From Saprospiraceae bacterium (GTDB taxonomy: Bacteria; Bacteroidota; Bacteroidia; Chitinophagales; Saprospiraceae), in contig JAHDHQ010000001.1 of NCBI GenBank assembly GCA_020631235.1, forward strand, positions 237,858 through 301,857: a stretch of DNA of 64,000 bases, written 5' to 3'. The position numbers and the translations under genes are program-made. Shown here one piece after another: positions 26,125 through 35,104 of this stretch (positions within the stretch are counted from its first letter, which is position 1; every line of letters begins with the position of its first letter). The notes beneath the pieces are model-generated. The model made no database searches, was not told the DNA's origin, and saw only the letters and a list, made by a program, of their open reading frames with translations.

Positions 26125-27663
26125 TCATTGCTTTGATAAGCGCAGATTAAACCATCTAAAAACAGGATTTTGACGAATATTAAAGCTAACGGACAACGGT
26201 TCGTCTTTCACCGCCTTAATGGTTAAATAGATCGCAAAAGGCAGTAAGAATATACATGGTAACCAAGCGGCTAATATAGGATCTATAGTATTGCTTTTAC
26301 TCAGTTTTTCGCCCATGATATTTAATACCACAAAGAGCATAAAAAAGATGATCGCAAATAAAAGTGGATAACCATAACCACCTTTTCTGATAATGCTACC
26401 GAGAGGTGCACCTATGAACAAGAATATAATGCAAACAAAAGCCCAACTAAACATTTGATGCAATCTGATAGTATGTTTCTTTTCCTTTACTATCAGGGAT
26501 TCATTTTTTCCCTTTATGTTAAAAACATAATCGGCATGCTTAGATAAAACTCCTATCGATGAAGACAAAATGTTTTTGTGATTCCTGCTTGGAAATAAAT
26601 CAATTAGACTTAGAGTGGAATCATTAACGATTGTGTCTTGCATATAGCCTTTCACATTGAGCGTTTTGGGTTTCTTATTTCGTTTAATATCAGGGATTAC
26701 GGGTTCCGTTTTCTTTCCTTTTTTGCCTTTCAACTGTGTTTTTGAAGATGCTTTTTGTTTGTTTTCATTAGCCCCATTCCAGTGATTTTGAATCAAGGTT
26801 AAATTAGTATCTCTTTGAGCAGCTAGTGAATCTATGGCATCAGCTAGTTGGAAGCAATTCATCAGATCATAGGATTTTCTGGCCATGTTTAAACGACTCG
26901 CTTCCATTTCAAACTGACTCATGTCAAAGATCTTGGTATACTCTTTAAAATGAGTACGCATAAAGGGTCGGTATGAGCCTTTAGATTTTTTGCTTTTATT
27001 TTCTTTTAGGTCCATGTATTGGACGCCATCCTCCAGTTGCATGACAAAATACTTTCCGTTGTCGGAGGCATACATTTCACCTTCAGCCGCTTTAATAAAA
27101 TTGACATCTTCCTTATTAATGGATGTATGATCATAAATTAAAACATCTTTTACTTCTGGTCCATCATTATTTTTTTCTTCGACGCGCATGATGATGTTTT
27201 TAAAATCATCATTAAATATTTTCTCTTCGATGGCGAGTGAGGCTTTTTGTTTTTGTACAGCGTGCAATCGCTGATAGAATTTAAGGTTTGCCTTGGGTTT
27301 TAAATAATTTGCAGATACTAAAGAGAATAATGCTGTTAAACTGGCTATCCAAAGGGCTGGTCTCATAATTCTGAACAAAGAAATTCCAGCTGATTTTATA
27401 CTTGATAACTCATATCTTTCCCCCATATTTCCATAAACCATGACGGCAGAAATCAAAACAGTGAGTGGAATAGCCATAGGTATGATCGTCACTGCAAAAT
27501 AAAATATCAGTTCGAACAATACCCAAATAGAAATCCCTTTACCTATAATTTCGTCAATGTACTTCCATAAAAATTGCATCACTAAGACAAACTCTGCTAC
27601 GAAAAAGGCCAGGACATATGGCGGCAGCATAGCTTTAATAACAAATTTGTCTAACTTTTTCAT
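26125..27663 (-). CDS. LptF/LptG-family lipopolysaccharide export permease
   Basis: The 512-residue inner-membrane protein fits the LptF/LptG (YjgP/YjgQ) family, which with LptB extracts LPS from the inner membrane. It has three N-terminal membrane segments (about 13-120), with ERYELSSIKSAGISLFRI as the cytoplasmic coupling region, a long periplasmic middle, and three C-terminal membrane segments (about 405-490). The middle carries a lysine-rich stretch (KGKKGKKTEP and following, about 300-335), absent from E. coli LptF/G as I remember them. A TTG at 27681 could extend the frame by six residues, but the ATG at 27663 leads straight into the conserved MKKLDKFVIKAMLPPY and is preferred. Confidence 0.92.
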   Translation of the reverse strand: MKKLDKFVIKAMLPPYVLAFFVAEFVLVMQFLWKYIDEIIGKGISIWVLFELIFYFAVTIIPMAIPLTVLISAVMVYGNMGERYELSSIKSAGISLFRIMRPALWIASLTALFSLVSANYLKPKANLKFYQRLHAVQKQKASLAIEEKIFNDDFKNIIMRVEEKNNDGPEVKDVLIYDHTSINKEDVNFIKAAEGEMYASDNGKYFVMQLEDGVQYMDLKENKSKKSKGSYRPFMRTHFKEYTKIFDMSQFEMEASRLNMARKSYDLMNCFQLADAIDSLAAQRDTNLTLIQNHWNGANENKQKASSKTQLKGKKGKKTEPVIPDIKRNKKPKTLNVKGYMQDTIVNDSTLSLIDLFPSRNHKNILSSSIGVLSKHADYVFNIKGKNESLIVKEKKHTIRLHQMFSWAFVCIIFLFIGAPLGSIIRKGGYGYPLLFAIIFFMLFVVLNIMGEKLSKSNTIDPILAAWLPCIFLLPFAIYLTIKAVKDEPLSVSFNIRQNPVFRWFNLRLSKQ

Positions 27664-27834
27664 GTTTAGTATTCGGCACAAAGATAATGAGGCATTTAAA
27701 CTCGCCTTTAATCTGTGATAAAAACGATGGAAGTTATATCATAAATATATTTTTCATCCGAGAAATGTGAATGTTTATCCTTTTAAATTTGAAATGACTT
27801 AACTTATCTGCATTTTTATACAAACGAGACGAAC

Positions 27835-28722
27835 ATGAAAGTATTGGAGACCAAGAATCTCTCTAAGCATTACGGTCATATAAAGGCCTTAAACAAACTG
27901 AATTTGGTTATTGAAGAGGGAGAAATATTTGGTATTTTAGGGCCAAATGGAAGTGGTAAAACAACTACATTAGGTATCATTCTGAATATTCTCAAACAAA
28001 CGGATGGCAGTTTTACTTGGTTTGAAAATAAATATAAAAATCCGAGACTGAGAATAGGAGCTATCTTAGAAACACCTAATTTCTTACCATATCTAAATGC
28101 CAGTGATAATTTAAAGATCGTGGCCAGTATTAAAGGTGCCAAAGACGATAATTTTGACAAATATTTAGATATCGTCAACTTATCTCACCGCAAAGATTCA
28201 AAGTTTGCTACTTATTCGCTCGGAATGAAGCAACGACTAGCCATTGCTGCGACAATGATTGGAGAACCAGATGTGTTGATTTTCGACGAACCGACGAATG
28301 GATTAGACCCAGAAGGGATCGCTGAAGTACGTAATATTTTAGCTAACATAGCTTCGATGAATAAGACAGTGATTATGGCATCTCATATCCTAGCTGAGGT
28401 CGAAAAAATATGTACTCATGTAGGTATCATAAAAAATGGAAATTTGCTTACCAAAGGAAATGTAGGCTCTATCCTATCGGAAGAACAAATAATCGAAATT
28501 CAAGCTACTGCTCCATCCGATCTTAAGGCATTTGTAAGCAGCCAAAATTTCAATCTCAAATTTATCGAGAAAACAGCTTACTCAGAAATGCATGTGCCTA
28601 AAAATTTCGATGCCACAAGCTTAAGTAAACTATGTGCTGATCAAGGAATTTACCTTTCTCACCTTGTCATTAGAAAGCAAAATTTAGAAGAAGAATTTTT
28701 AGCCATCACCAAAAACGCTTAA
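27835..28722 (+). CDS. ABC transporter ATP-binding protein
   Basis: The 295-residue protein is one ABC ATPase domain of the CcmA/NatA type plus a short C-terminal domain. GPNGSGKTTT (Walker A, about 38-47), YSLGMKQRLAIA (signature, near 126) and LIFDEPTNGLDPEG (Walker B) are intact, with H in MASHILAE. The permease gene follows after 3 bp, so the two form an exporter of the ABC-2 (bacitracin/NatAB-like) class. The substrate is unknown. It is preceded by a divergent 171-bp gap to the LptF/LptG gene. Confidence 0.93.
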   Translation: MKVLETKNLSKHYGHIKALNKLNLVIEEGEIFGILGPNGSGKTTTLGIILNILKQTDGSFTWFENKYKNPRLRIGAILETPNFLPYLNASDNLKIVASIKGAKDDNFDKYLDIVNLSHRKDSKFATYSLGMKQRLAIAATMIGEPDVLIFDEPTNGLDPEGIAEVRNILANIASMNKTVIMASHILAEVEKICTHVGIIKNGNLLTKGNVGSILSEEQIIEIQATAPSDLKAFVSSQNFNLKFIEKTAYSEMHVPKNFDATSLSKLCADQGIYLSHLVIRKQNLEEEFLAITKNA

Positions 28723-28725
28723 GCC

Positions 28726-29553
28726 ATGAATATCAGCAAATTATTAAAAATAGAGTATCAGAAATTCAGTCAAAACTCCATTATACGTTTATTGGTGATT
28801 TTGTATTTTATATTTTTACCTATCGCCATTTTCATGGCTAAAGAGTTTGATAATCTCCCTGAATTCTTGATCAGTCAAGATAACATCTTCACCTTCCTTG
28901 AAGACGGAATCAATATTTGGGACTTTATGGGTTACATAGGGAATTGGATGGTATTTTTCTTTCTCGGTGTGGTTGCTGTATATTTAGTGGCTATCGAAGT
29001 GACCAATAAGACCATGCGTCAATCCATCATTAATGGGCTTACTCGGCAAGAATATTTCTTATCTAAGTTGGCTAGCATAACACTTATTTCCATTATAGCT
29101 AGTTTGTATTATGCTTTTTGTACGCTTGTTATAGGTTTCATTCATACAGAAGGAGCTAGTCTAAGCTTGGCTTTTGACAATGATTGGGCTATTCCGAGAT
29201 ACTTTTTAATGTCTATGGGTTATTTATCATTTGCTTTGCTTATAGCAGTTTTGGTGAGGAAGCCAGCTTTGGCAGTTTTTCTATATTTAACCTACGTCTT
29301 ATTAATCGAGGTTGTGCTTAGGTATATGCTTCAATACTTGAAAGTCCCTGTGGATTATACAAGATTATTCCCTATGAATATGGTAGAAGATATGCATCCA
29401 TTTCCAATGTTTAAGATTCCAGCTGCCAATATGGGTCCAGGAAATATTGATGAAATGCTATTAAGTTATACCACTGCTACAGGCGGCACTTTAATTTATA
29501 CGGTCTTATTTATTTTCTTAGCCTATCGCTTATTTATAAAAACGGATATTTAG
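28726..29553 (+). CDS. ABC-2-type transporter permease
   Basis: A 275-residue membrane protein with about six hydrophobic segments, beginning RLLVILYFIFLPIAIFMA and ending with LIYTVLFIFLAYRLF. A GWMVFFFLGVVAVYLVAIE segment and the loop TNKTMRQSIINGLTRQEYFLSK match ABC-2 permeases. It is the partner of the ATPase ending 3 bp upstream. Likely roles are lipid, drug or peptide export; none can be chosen from sequence. pssA follows after 30 bp on the same strand and may be cotranscribed. Confidence 0.88.
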   Translation: MNISKLLKIEYQKFSQNSIIRLLVILYFIFLPIAIFMAKEFDNLPEFLISQDNIFTFLEDGINIWDFMGYIGNWMVFFFLGVVAVYLVAIEVTNKTMRQSIINGLTRQEYFLSKLASITLISIIASLYYAFCTLVIGFIHTEGASLSLAFDNDWAIPRYFLMSMGYLSFALLIAVLVRKPALAVFLYLTYVLLIEVVLRYMLQYLKVPVDYTRLFPMNMVEDMHPFPMFKIPAANMGPGNIDEMLLSYTTATGGTLIYTVLFIFLAYRLFIKTDI

Positions 29554-29583
29554 AATTTAGCATATAGCTTTATCTTTATCGAC

Positions 29584-30255
29584 ATGTTTAAACAGATTCC
29601 CAATGCACTAACCTTGCTCAATCTGAGCTGTGGGGTTTTAGCCATTATGACTGATCATTTGATGATTGGTTTAGGCTTAATTGCCGCTTCATTGTTTTTT
29701 GATGTATTTGATGGATTGGCGGCTAGAGCTTTAAATGCTACATCACCCATAGGTAAGGATTTAGATTCTTTATCCGATTTAGTCAGTTTTGGGGTAGCTC
29801 CGGCTATTTTATTTAGCAAGGTAAGTTCAGAACCTACAAATATTGTTTATGCAGGTATTTGCTTTTATGTGCTGTGTGGAGCTATCCGATTAGCTCGTTT
29901 TAATAATATGGAATCTTCAGCTGACTTTATAGGTTTAGCGATACCTGGAGCAGCTAGTTTTTTATGTGGTTTTATATTAATTTTTCTTGAGTCTCCGTAT
30001 GAGATGAGTCCTGTCCATCAATTTTTAGTATATGTTTTAGGAGGTGGATTGATGATTTCTCCTTTGAGGATGTTCTCTTTAAAAGCTTTGGCATACAGTG
30101 ATTACAGGAGGTGGTTATTACTTATTTTGGTTTTAGTGATTCTCTTTAGTTTATTGATTAAACCCTATTGGGCGGTGAGTGTAGGTGTGGCTTTCTATTT
30201 GTTATTATCGATAGTTTATCACATTCTGAGTTCTAATGTAAAAAATAGGGTGTAA
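29584..30255 (+). CDS. pssA: CDP-diacylglycerol--serine O-phosphatidyltransferase
   Basis: It joins CDP-diacylglycerol and serine to form phosphatidylserine, the precursor of phosphatidylethanolamine, at the inner membrane. The CDP-alcohol phosphotransferase motif is complete: DGLAAR, then G eight residues on, and two aspartates in KDLDSLSD. The opening FKQIPNALTLLNLSCG and the following RLARFNN segment are typical of the type II PssA of Gram-positive and Bacteroidota lineages. About six membrane segments fill the 223 residues. It lies between the ABC exporter pair and the ferredoxin gene. Confidence 0.94.
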   Translation: MFKQIPNALTLLNLSCGVLAIMTDHLMIGLGLIAASLFFDVFDGLAARALNATSPIGKDLDSLSDLVSFGVAPAILFSKVSSEPTNIVYAGICFYVLCGAIRLARFNNMESSADFIGLAIPGAASFLCGFILIFLESPYEMSPVHQFLVYVLGGGLMISPLRMFSLKALAYSDYRRWLLLILVLVILFSLLIKPYWAVSVGVAFYLLLSIVYHILSSNVKNRV

Positions 30256-30278
30256 CTTTGTGCAAATAAATGGTTTAA

Positions 30279-30626
30279 ATGGCGATATATATCACAGATG
30301 AATGTATAAATTGCGGGGCTTGCGAACCGGAATGTCCAAATAATGCAATTTATGAAGGTGGATTTGAATGGGCAGTAGTTGATGGTACTAGCCTTACGGG
30401 CGAATTTACTTTAGAGGATGGAAAGACGGTACCAGTCGAAGCAAAGCAAATACCTATAGAAGATGATTACTACTATATAGTACCAGATAAATGTACAGAG
30501 TGTAAAGGTTTTCATGAGGAACCACAATGCGCTGCGGTATGTCCAGTAGATTGTTGTTTGCCTGATCCTGAAAGAGTCGAGTCTGAAGAGAAACTTTTAG
30601 AACGAAAAAGTAATTTGCACTTGTAA
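30279..30626 (+). CDS. 4Fe-4S dicluster ferredoxin
   Basis: A 115-residue cytoplasmic ferredoxin with two cluster motifs: [12 protein letters not shown] near residue 9, and CTECKGF followed by [14 protein letters not shown] near residue 70. The loop between the cysteines of the second cluster is longer than in clostridial ferredoxins, like Alvin/YfhL-type ferredoxins. The [13 protein letters not shown] insertion between clusters is the form common in Bacteroidota. The gene starts 23 bp after pssA. The electron partner is not evident. Confidence 0.94.
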   Translation: MAIYITDECINCGACEPECPNNAIYEGGFEWAVVDGTSLTGEFTLEDGKTVPVEAKQIPIEDDYYYIVPDKCTECKGFHEEPQCAAVCPVDCCLPDPERVESEEKLLERKSNLHL

Positions 30627-30673
30627 TACTTAGTTACAACATATTCAAGGCTAAAAAATAAAACGAAAGTGGA

Positions 30674-30787
30674 TTAGATGCCTAACCAACCTTCGTATTC
30701 TTCTGTAGATTTTCTTCGCTCTACATCAAACGATTTGCCGAAGCTTTTTCGAAAGAATAGAGAGATCTTTTTAATAAATGTGTTCAT
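30674..30787 (-). CDS. Candidate 37-residue basic protein
   Basis: A short frame opens with ATG at 30787 and stops with TAA at 30674. The product begins MNTFIKKISLFFRKSF and ends EEYEGWLGI, with nine lysine/arginine-rich positions between, and has no hydrophobic stretch long enough for a membrane span. Supporting points are a TATACTTG box ending 16 bp upstream of the start and placement in a gap (30627-31012) that is too long for this compact region. Against it, short frames arise by chance and I cannot test conservation. The rest of that gap (30788-31012) shows nothing else I can support. Confidence 0.4.
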   Translation of the reverse strand: MNTFIKKISLFFRKSFGKSFDVERRKSTEEYEGWLGI

Positions 30788-30802
30788 AGGATAAATTAAT
30801 TT

Positions 30803-30810
30803 CAAGTATA
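30803..30810 (-). promoter_or_regulatory. Candidate -7 box for the 37-residue ORF
   Basis: Read on the minus strand the bases are TATACTTG, one mismatch from TAnnTTTG. Transcription would begin close to 30796, nine bases before the ATG. No TTG -33 element is seen at standard spacing. Confidence 0.25.
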
Positions 30811-31012
30811 ACGTTAGGAAAATCACTTTGTAACTTTCTTAACAAATATTTAACACTCAAGCGCAACATTCGTAGAATATTACATATGAGATTAAATTTT
30901 AATGTGACTCATTTCGGATACTATAAAATTAAGACAATTTTTGATAACTGTACTTGGAGTAAAGTCTTTTTTAACACTTTTACCACAATATTTAACTAAA
31001 AACTGCGAGTAT

Positions 31013-33532
31013 TTAGAATTCTACATACCATTTGAGGTTGATTCTACGAGAGGTTAGGAAATTAGAAATGGCATACTGATTTCCATAAATGGTTTTGATC
31101 CACGTGTTTGAGGCTACATTAGCGACCCCCATTAAGTTAAATACTTCTAAGCTGATCCACGAATTTTTAGACCAACTGAATAGGCCCTTAGACTGTTTTG
31201 CTCTGACTTTATCATCCCAAAGTGCATAGGAAAAGCCCATGTCTACACGATGATATAGTTTAAACCTGTAAGTATTCCTGTAGATGATATTATTCCCTTT
31301 TAAGCCAAAAGGTAGTCCTGAGCCAACACTCAAATTCATGTTGATTTTAAGCCGATCATTTTGAGGTAAATGGTCTTGGAAAAAAATAGATAAGTTAAAT
31401 AATCTATCAGATGGTCGAGGGACGGTATTAACAACTTGAGCGATGGAGTCTCCCAATTCTCTTTTTAAATGTTCTATACCGTATAAACTTTCCCTTGTAT
31501 TTAACAAGGACAAGTTTATCCAAGATTCTGCTCCTTGAATAAATTGGCCATTGACTCTGACATCCATACCTAGGGCATATCCTTGTGCATCATTCTCTCC
31601 AGAATATCGGATTCTTACATTATCTACATCGTATGAGATTAAATTATCCAGTTTCTTGTAATAAAGCTCTGTAATCAATCTAAATTTTGTCTCACTTACT
31701 CTAGGCCAATCAAAATCATAACTAAATCCAGAAACTACATGTATACTTTTTTGTGATTTAATGTTCTCTGCATTAAGCGTTCCATCACGGTTCCTAAATT
31801 CCCTATAAAAAGGAGATTGGTAATATAGTCCACCAGCCAGTTTAAAAGATATGTCTTTTTCAAAATCAGGTTTCCATAAAATTTGACCTCTTGGTGAAAC
31901 TAACAGCTCTTCATTAAGGTCCCAGTAGGCTGCTCTAAGCCCTGCATTAATTCGGAGTTCGCCTAATCCAGCAGGCTGCCATGTATAAGTATCCTGGATA
32001 TAACTACTTATCCTGTTTGACTTAAGCGAGTTGGCGCTTTTAAATACTTCATTAAGAACCACTTCTTCTTCATTGTATGGTAAAGAATATCCGGCAGAAT
32101 CGATGCGTTCCCATTCATTCAACTCATCATCAATTTGCTCTTGCTGGTATTTAATGTTCCACTGAAAAAAATGACTTTCTCCTTTGTCTTCATTGGTTTG
32201 CCATTCGAAACCACCGCGGTGTTCGATATTATTTATTTGAGTTTCAAGAAAGTTTCTGGCATAATTATGCTGGGTTCCCGTACCAAGCACAAATATTTCT
32301 TCTCCTGCGTTTTCACTACCTAAACTCGTTTCAATTTGACTAAGACGATAAAAGCCTAGAATATCGAAGGTTTCTATTTCTTGGCCCCTGTACGATGAAG
32401 CCATAAATTTTAGGAACATCGGATTTTTATCTCTTTCTGGCAAGTAGGTGATGGCTGCTCCAGTCATACCATGTATAAATTCGTCTTCCTCTGCTCCTTC
32501 AAAAACAGAAGTTAATCGCAAGGCAAAATCTATCAGACCTAATGCTGTAGATCGTTCTTGTGGTATAAAGTTGTATTGACTATAGTTATAATTGCCAATC
32601 CATGAGGCTTGCCATTCGTCAGATATATCATAGGTAATGTAGGACTGGGCATCTACAAACTGGGGTGTGTACTCACCTTTTACATCCAGACTTCCAAGCA
32701 AATATTGTGTTGTTTTGTACCGCAATCCTGCCAGGTATCGTAATTTTCTCTTCTTTTTTCCCAATGCCGCCATGCCTTCGATGTGCGTGCTTGCCCCCAA
32801 CAGACTCGCTGAAGCAGAACCACCAAATTTCTCAGGTCGTTTGTACCTAACATCAAGTACTGAGGACATTTTGTCTCCATACTTGGCTTCAAAGCCACCT
32901 GATGAAAAGGAAAGGTCTCTTACTAAATCAATATTAGGAAAGGTAAGACCTTCTTGTTGTCCACTTCTGATAAGCTGCGGCCTAAAGATTTCAAAATCAT
33001 TTACATAGATTAGGTTTTCGTCATAATTACCACCTCTCACATTATATTGAGAAGATAATTCTCCACCGGTTCCTCCCGTCGCTCCCAAAGCTATGTGTGG
33101 TAAAACAGATTCTAAATTCCCAGTGGTACTCGGGAGTTTTATCAACTCCTCTACGGATTCCACCACCATGTTTGCGTCTTCAATTTTCGAACCTTTGATA
33201 GTGACATCTACGTCCATTGTAGAAGGATCCAGACGTACATTTATGTATTTGACTCTATTTACATTTAAACCTACTAATGGGACCGTTTTTGATTCGTATC
33301 CGATTCGATTAAAGATTAATTCTTTTGATAGGGCAAGATCCACTATGATCTCGAATTTACCATTTTCATTGGTTTCCGTGGCATTGCTTGTATTCTTTTG
33401 ATGAATCGTCACAAAATCCACAAATTCATTGGTTAACTGGTCCAAGACCTTACCTTTTACAGTGACTTGTTGTGCCACAACATTGGACAAAAACAGGGAA
33501 AGAAAGGTACTTACTAATATGAGTCTGAGCAT
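31013..33532 (-). CDS. TonB-dependent receptor with carboxypeptidase-regulatory-like N-terminus
   Basis: An 839-residue outer-membrane receptor. A signal peptide (1-20, ending VVAQ) is followed by a carboxypeptidase-D-regulatory-like beta domain (about 21-108, VTVKGKVLDQLTNEF to LDPST). The plug (about 125-230) includes LPSTTGNLESVLP, QYNVRGGNYDENLIYVND and a SGGFEAKYGDKMSSVLD segment. The rest is barrel, ending in WYVEF with the terminal aromatic. It imports an unknown ligand using TonB-ExbBD energy. It starts 1 bp after rpe, so they share a transcript with rpe upstream. It lacks an adjacent SusD-like partner. Confidence 0.93.
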   Translation of the reverse strand: MLRLILVSTFLSLFLSNVVAQQVTVKGKVLDQLTNEFVDFVTIHQKNTSNATETNENGKFEIIVDLALSKELIFNRIGYESKTVPLVGLNVNRVKYINVRLDPSTMDVDVTIKGSKIEDANMVVESVEELIKLPSTTGNLESVLPHIALGATGGTGGELSSQYNVRGGNYDENLIYVNDFEIFRPQLIRSGQQEGLTFPNIDLVRDLSFSSGGFEAKYGDKMSSVLDVRYKRPEKFGGSASASLLGASTHIEGMAALGKKKRKLRYLAGLRYKTTQYLLGSLDVKGEYTPQFVDAQSYITYDISDEWQASWIGNYNYSQYNFIPQERSTALGLIDFALRLTSVFEGAEEDEFIHGMTGAAITYLPERDKNPMFLKFMASSYRGQEIETFDILGFYRLSQIETSLGSENAGEEIFVLGTGTQHNYARNFLETQINNIEHRGGFEWQTNEDKGESHFFQWNIKYQQEQIDDELNEWERIDSAGYSLPYNEEEVVLNEVFKSANSLKSNRISSYIQDTYTWQPAGLGELRINAGLRAAYWDLNEELLVSPRGQILWKPDFEKDISFKLAGGLYYQSPFYREFRNRDGTLNAENIKSQKSIHVVSGFSYDFDWPRVSETKFRLITELYYKKLDNLISYDVDNVRIRYSGENDAQGYALGMDVRVNGQFIQGAESWINLSLLNTRESLYGIEHLKRELGDSIAQVVNTVPRPSDRLFNLSIFFQDHLPQNDRLKINMNLSVGSGLPFGLKGNNIIYRNTYRFKLYHRVDMGFSYALWDDKVRAKQSKGLFSWSKNSWISLEVFNLMGVANVASNTWIKTIYGNQYAISNFLTSRRINLKWYVEF

Positions 33533-33533
33533 C

Positions 33534-34205
33534 CTAAAAGTGAAGATTTTTTAATCCAACGTTTTTTAACCGTTTTATGGTGTCTGTCGGGTTTTCTGAT
33601 TTAAAAACACTGCTTCCTGCCACGAGTACATTAGCTCCTGCCTGTAATAGTTTCTCAGCATTTTGCAAACCTACTCCCCCATCAATTTCAATGTATGGAT
33701 TTAAATTTCGTTCGGTTAATATGGCTTTAAGCTGTTTTACTTTATTGATGGTATTGTAAATAAACTTTTGCCCACCAAAGCCTGGATTTACGGACATCAA
33801 CAATACCATATCTACATCTTCGAGAATGTTTTCAATGGCCGATATGGGAGTGTGAGGATTTAAGGCAATCCCAGCTTTAGCACCAGATTCTTTAATCTGC
33901 TGTATGGCTCTATGAGCATGACGAGTCGCCTCTACATGAATACTTATTACATCAGCACCCGCTTCTCTAAATGAAGCAATATATTTCTCTGGCTCTTCGA
34001 TCATTAGATGCACATCTAAGACCTTATCTGTCAATGATCTAAAGCACTTGATGAGCATTTGTCCATAAGAAATATTGGGAACAAATCGTCCATCCATAAC
34101 ATCTAAATGGTACCAATCAGCAAGACTCTTGTTTAACATATCGGACTCAAGTGCCAGCTTACTAAAATCTGCAGCCAACAAAGAAGGGGCAATCAAATGA
34201 CTCAT
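33534..34205 (-). CDS. rpe: Ribulose-phosphate 3-epimerase
   Basis: It interconverts ribulose 5-phosphate and xylulose 5-phosphate in the pentose phosphate pathway. The 223-residue TIM barrel shows IAPSLLAADFSKLA at the start, the metal-binding HLDVMDGRFVPNISYG, SIHVEATRH, LLMSVNPGFGGQKF and EIDGGV followed by AGANVLVAGSSVFK. All metal and phosphate ligand motifs are present. It lies between the PolB-like exonuclease gene (23 bp) and the TonB receptor (1 bp) in one minus-strand run. Confidence 0.96.
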   Translation of the reverse strand: MSHLIAPSLLAADFSKLALESDMLNKSLADWYHLDVMDGRFVPNISYGQMLIKCFRSLTDKVLDVHLMIEEPEKYIASFREAGADVISIHVEATRHAHRAIQQIKESGAKAGIALNPHTPISAIENILEDVDMVLLMSVNPGFGGQKFIYNTINKVKQLKAILTERNLNPYIEIDGGVGLQNAEKLLQAGANVLVAGSSVFKSENPTDTIKRLKNVGLKNLHF

Positions 34206-34228
34206 GCATCAAAAATACGGAATGACAA

Positions 34229-34957
34229 TCAAAAGGAACTATTAAAAAGCACTTGTTTTGAGCGATCTTTTGTTTTGTGACCGACTATAATTGGATAAAT
34301 TTTAGCAGCACCCAACACAAAATCTTCAGATAACTTAACGATTGTTTTCAAATCTCTCTTACCGTGGTATAAATGATGAAAATCCAGGTCTGAGCTACTC
34401 ACAATTTTGTGGGTTCCTAAAAGGCAAGATTCTAAAAGTGCCAAGGAGGCAGATGCATATCTTTTACCCGAGTTCCACAGTTCCATGGTATCCAGTAAAT
34501 GCTTGAGCTCCCAAGGCTTAGCTTTTTGCGTATTGAGTACTTCTGGAATATCCAATCTAAGAATTCTTGCTCTTTTACATACAAAAGGAATATCAAAACC
34601 TTTGATATTATGTCCTGACAGTGCCGTAAACTTTTTAGCCTTAAATTGTTGCAAAAGTCCAAAGAAAGCTTTCAAGAGTTTAGATTCATCAGAATGATAA
34701 AAAGAAGAAACCATCAAATCTGACTCATCCAAAGTATAATAAGCGTAGCTAATACAAACTATTTTACCAAACTCTGCATACAGCGCTCCCTTTTGCGTAT
34801 ATAATTCTTCTAGCTTTTCACAGTTTCCATCTAGTGATGAAGATGTCATCTTCTGTTTCCAATGTTTTTTAAACATTGGGTCTAATGCATTAAAAGAAGA
34901 TGCTTGTGTAATGGTTTTTACTTTAATGAATAAGATTTGCTCTAGTGATTGTTTCAT
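34229..34957 (-). CDS. PolB-like 3'-5' exonuclease family protein with degenerate first catalytic motif
   Basis: The 242-residue protein aligns by eye with the predicted 3'-5' exonucleases related to DNA polymerase B (DNA_pol_B_exo2) of Bacteroidota. The second motif, SGHNIKGFDIPFV (N and D), is intact, and the family lead-in LEQILFI is present. At motif I the expected D-I-E-T reads K12-V-K14-T, so both acidic metal ligands are lysine. In motif III the region LSEDFVLGAAKIY retains an aspartate. The frame is otherwise complete, with no stop or frameshift, so it is not an obvious pseudogene. The change predicts loss of nuclease activity or a binding role. It heads the exonuclease-rpe-receptor run. 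Confidence 0.82.
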   Translation of the reverse strand: MKQSLEQILFIKVKTITQASSFNALDPMFKKHWKQKMTSSSLDGNCEKLEELYTQKGALYAEFGKIVCISYAYYTLDESDLMVSSFYHSDESKLLKAFFGLLQQFKAKKFTALSGHNIKGFDIPFVCKRARILRLDIPEVLNTQKAKPWELKHLLDTMELWNSGKRYASASLALLESCLLGTHKIVSSSDLDFHHLYHGKRDLKTIVKLSEDFVLGAAKIYPIIVGHKTKDRSKQVLFNSSF

Positions 34958-35104
34958 TATAAAAAACGAATTTTCGGTGAATACCCTGACTAGAGCTGGT
35001 GGTATTTATCAAGGGTTTTACTTAATTAGCTAATCAAATGTAAAATAATTAAGGGTTTAATTAATATTTCTGCTATTTTTCCGAAATAATTAACAAGTAA
35101 TACA

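Noticed and set aside
27664-27681. Upstream TTG start for the LptF/LptG gene
   Set aside because: The ATG at 27663 begins the conserved N-terminus; the extra six residues have no support.
30886-30999. Plus-strand 37-codon frame in the gap before the TonB receptor
   Set aside because: No promoter-like box, ordinary AT-rich composition and an unremarkable product; the minus-strand frame at 30674-30787 has more support.
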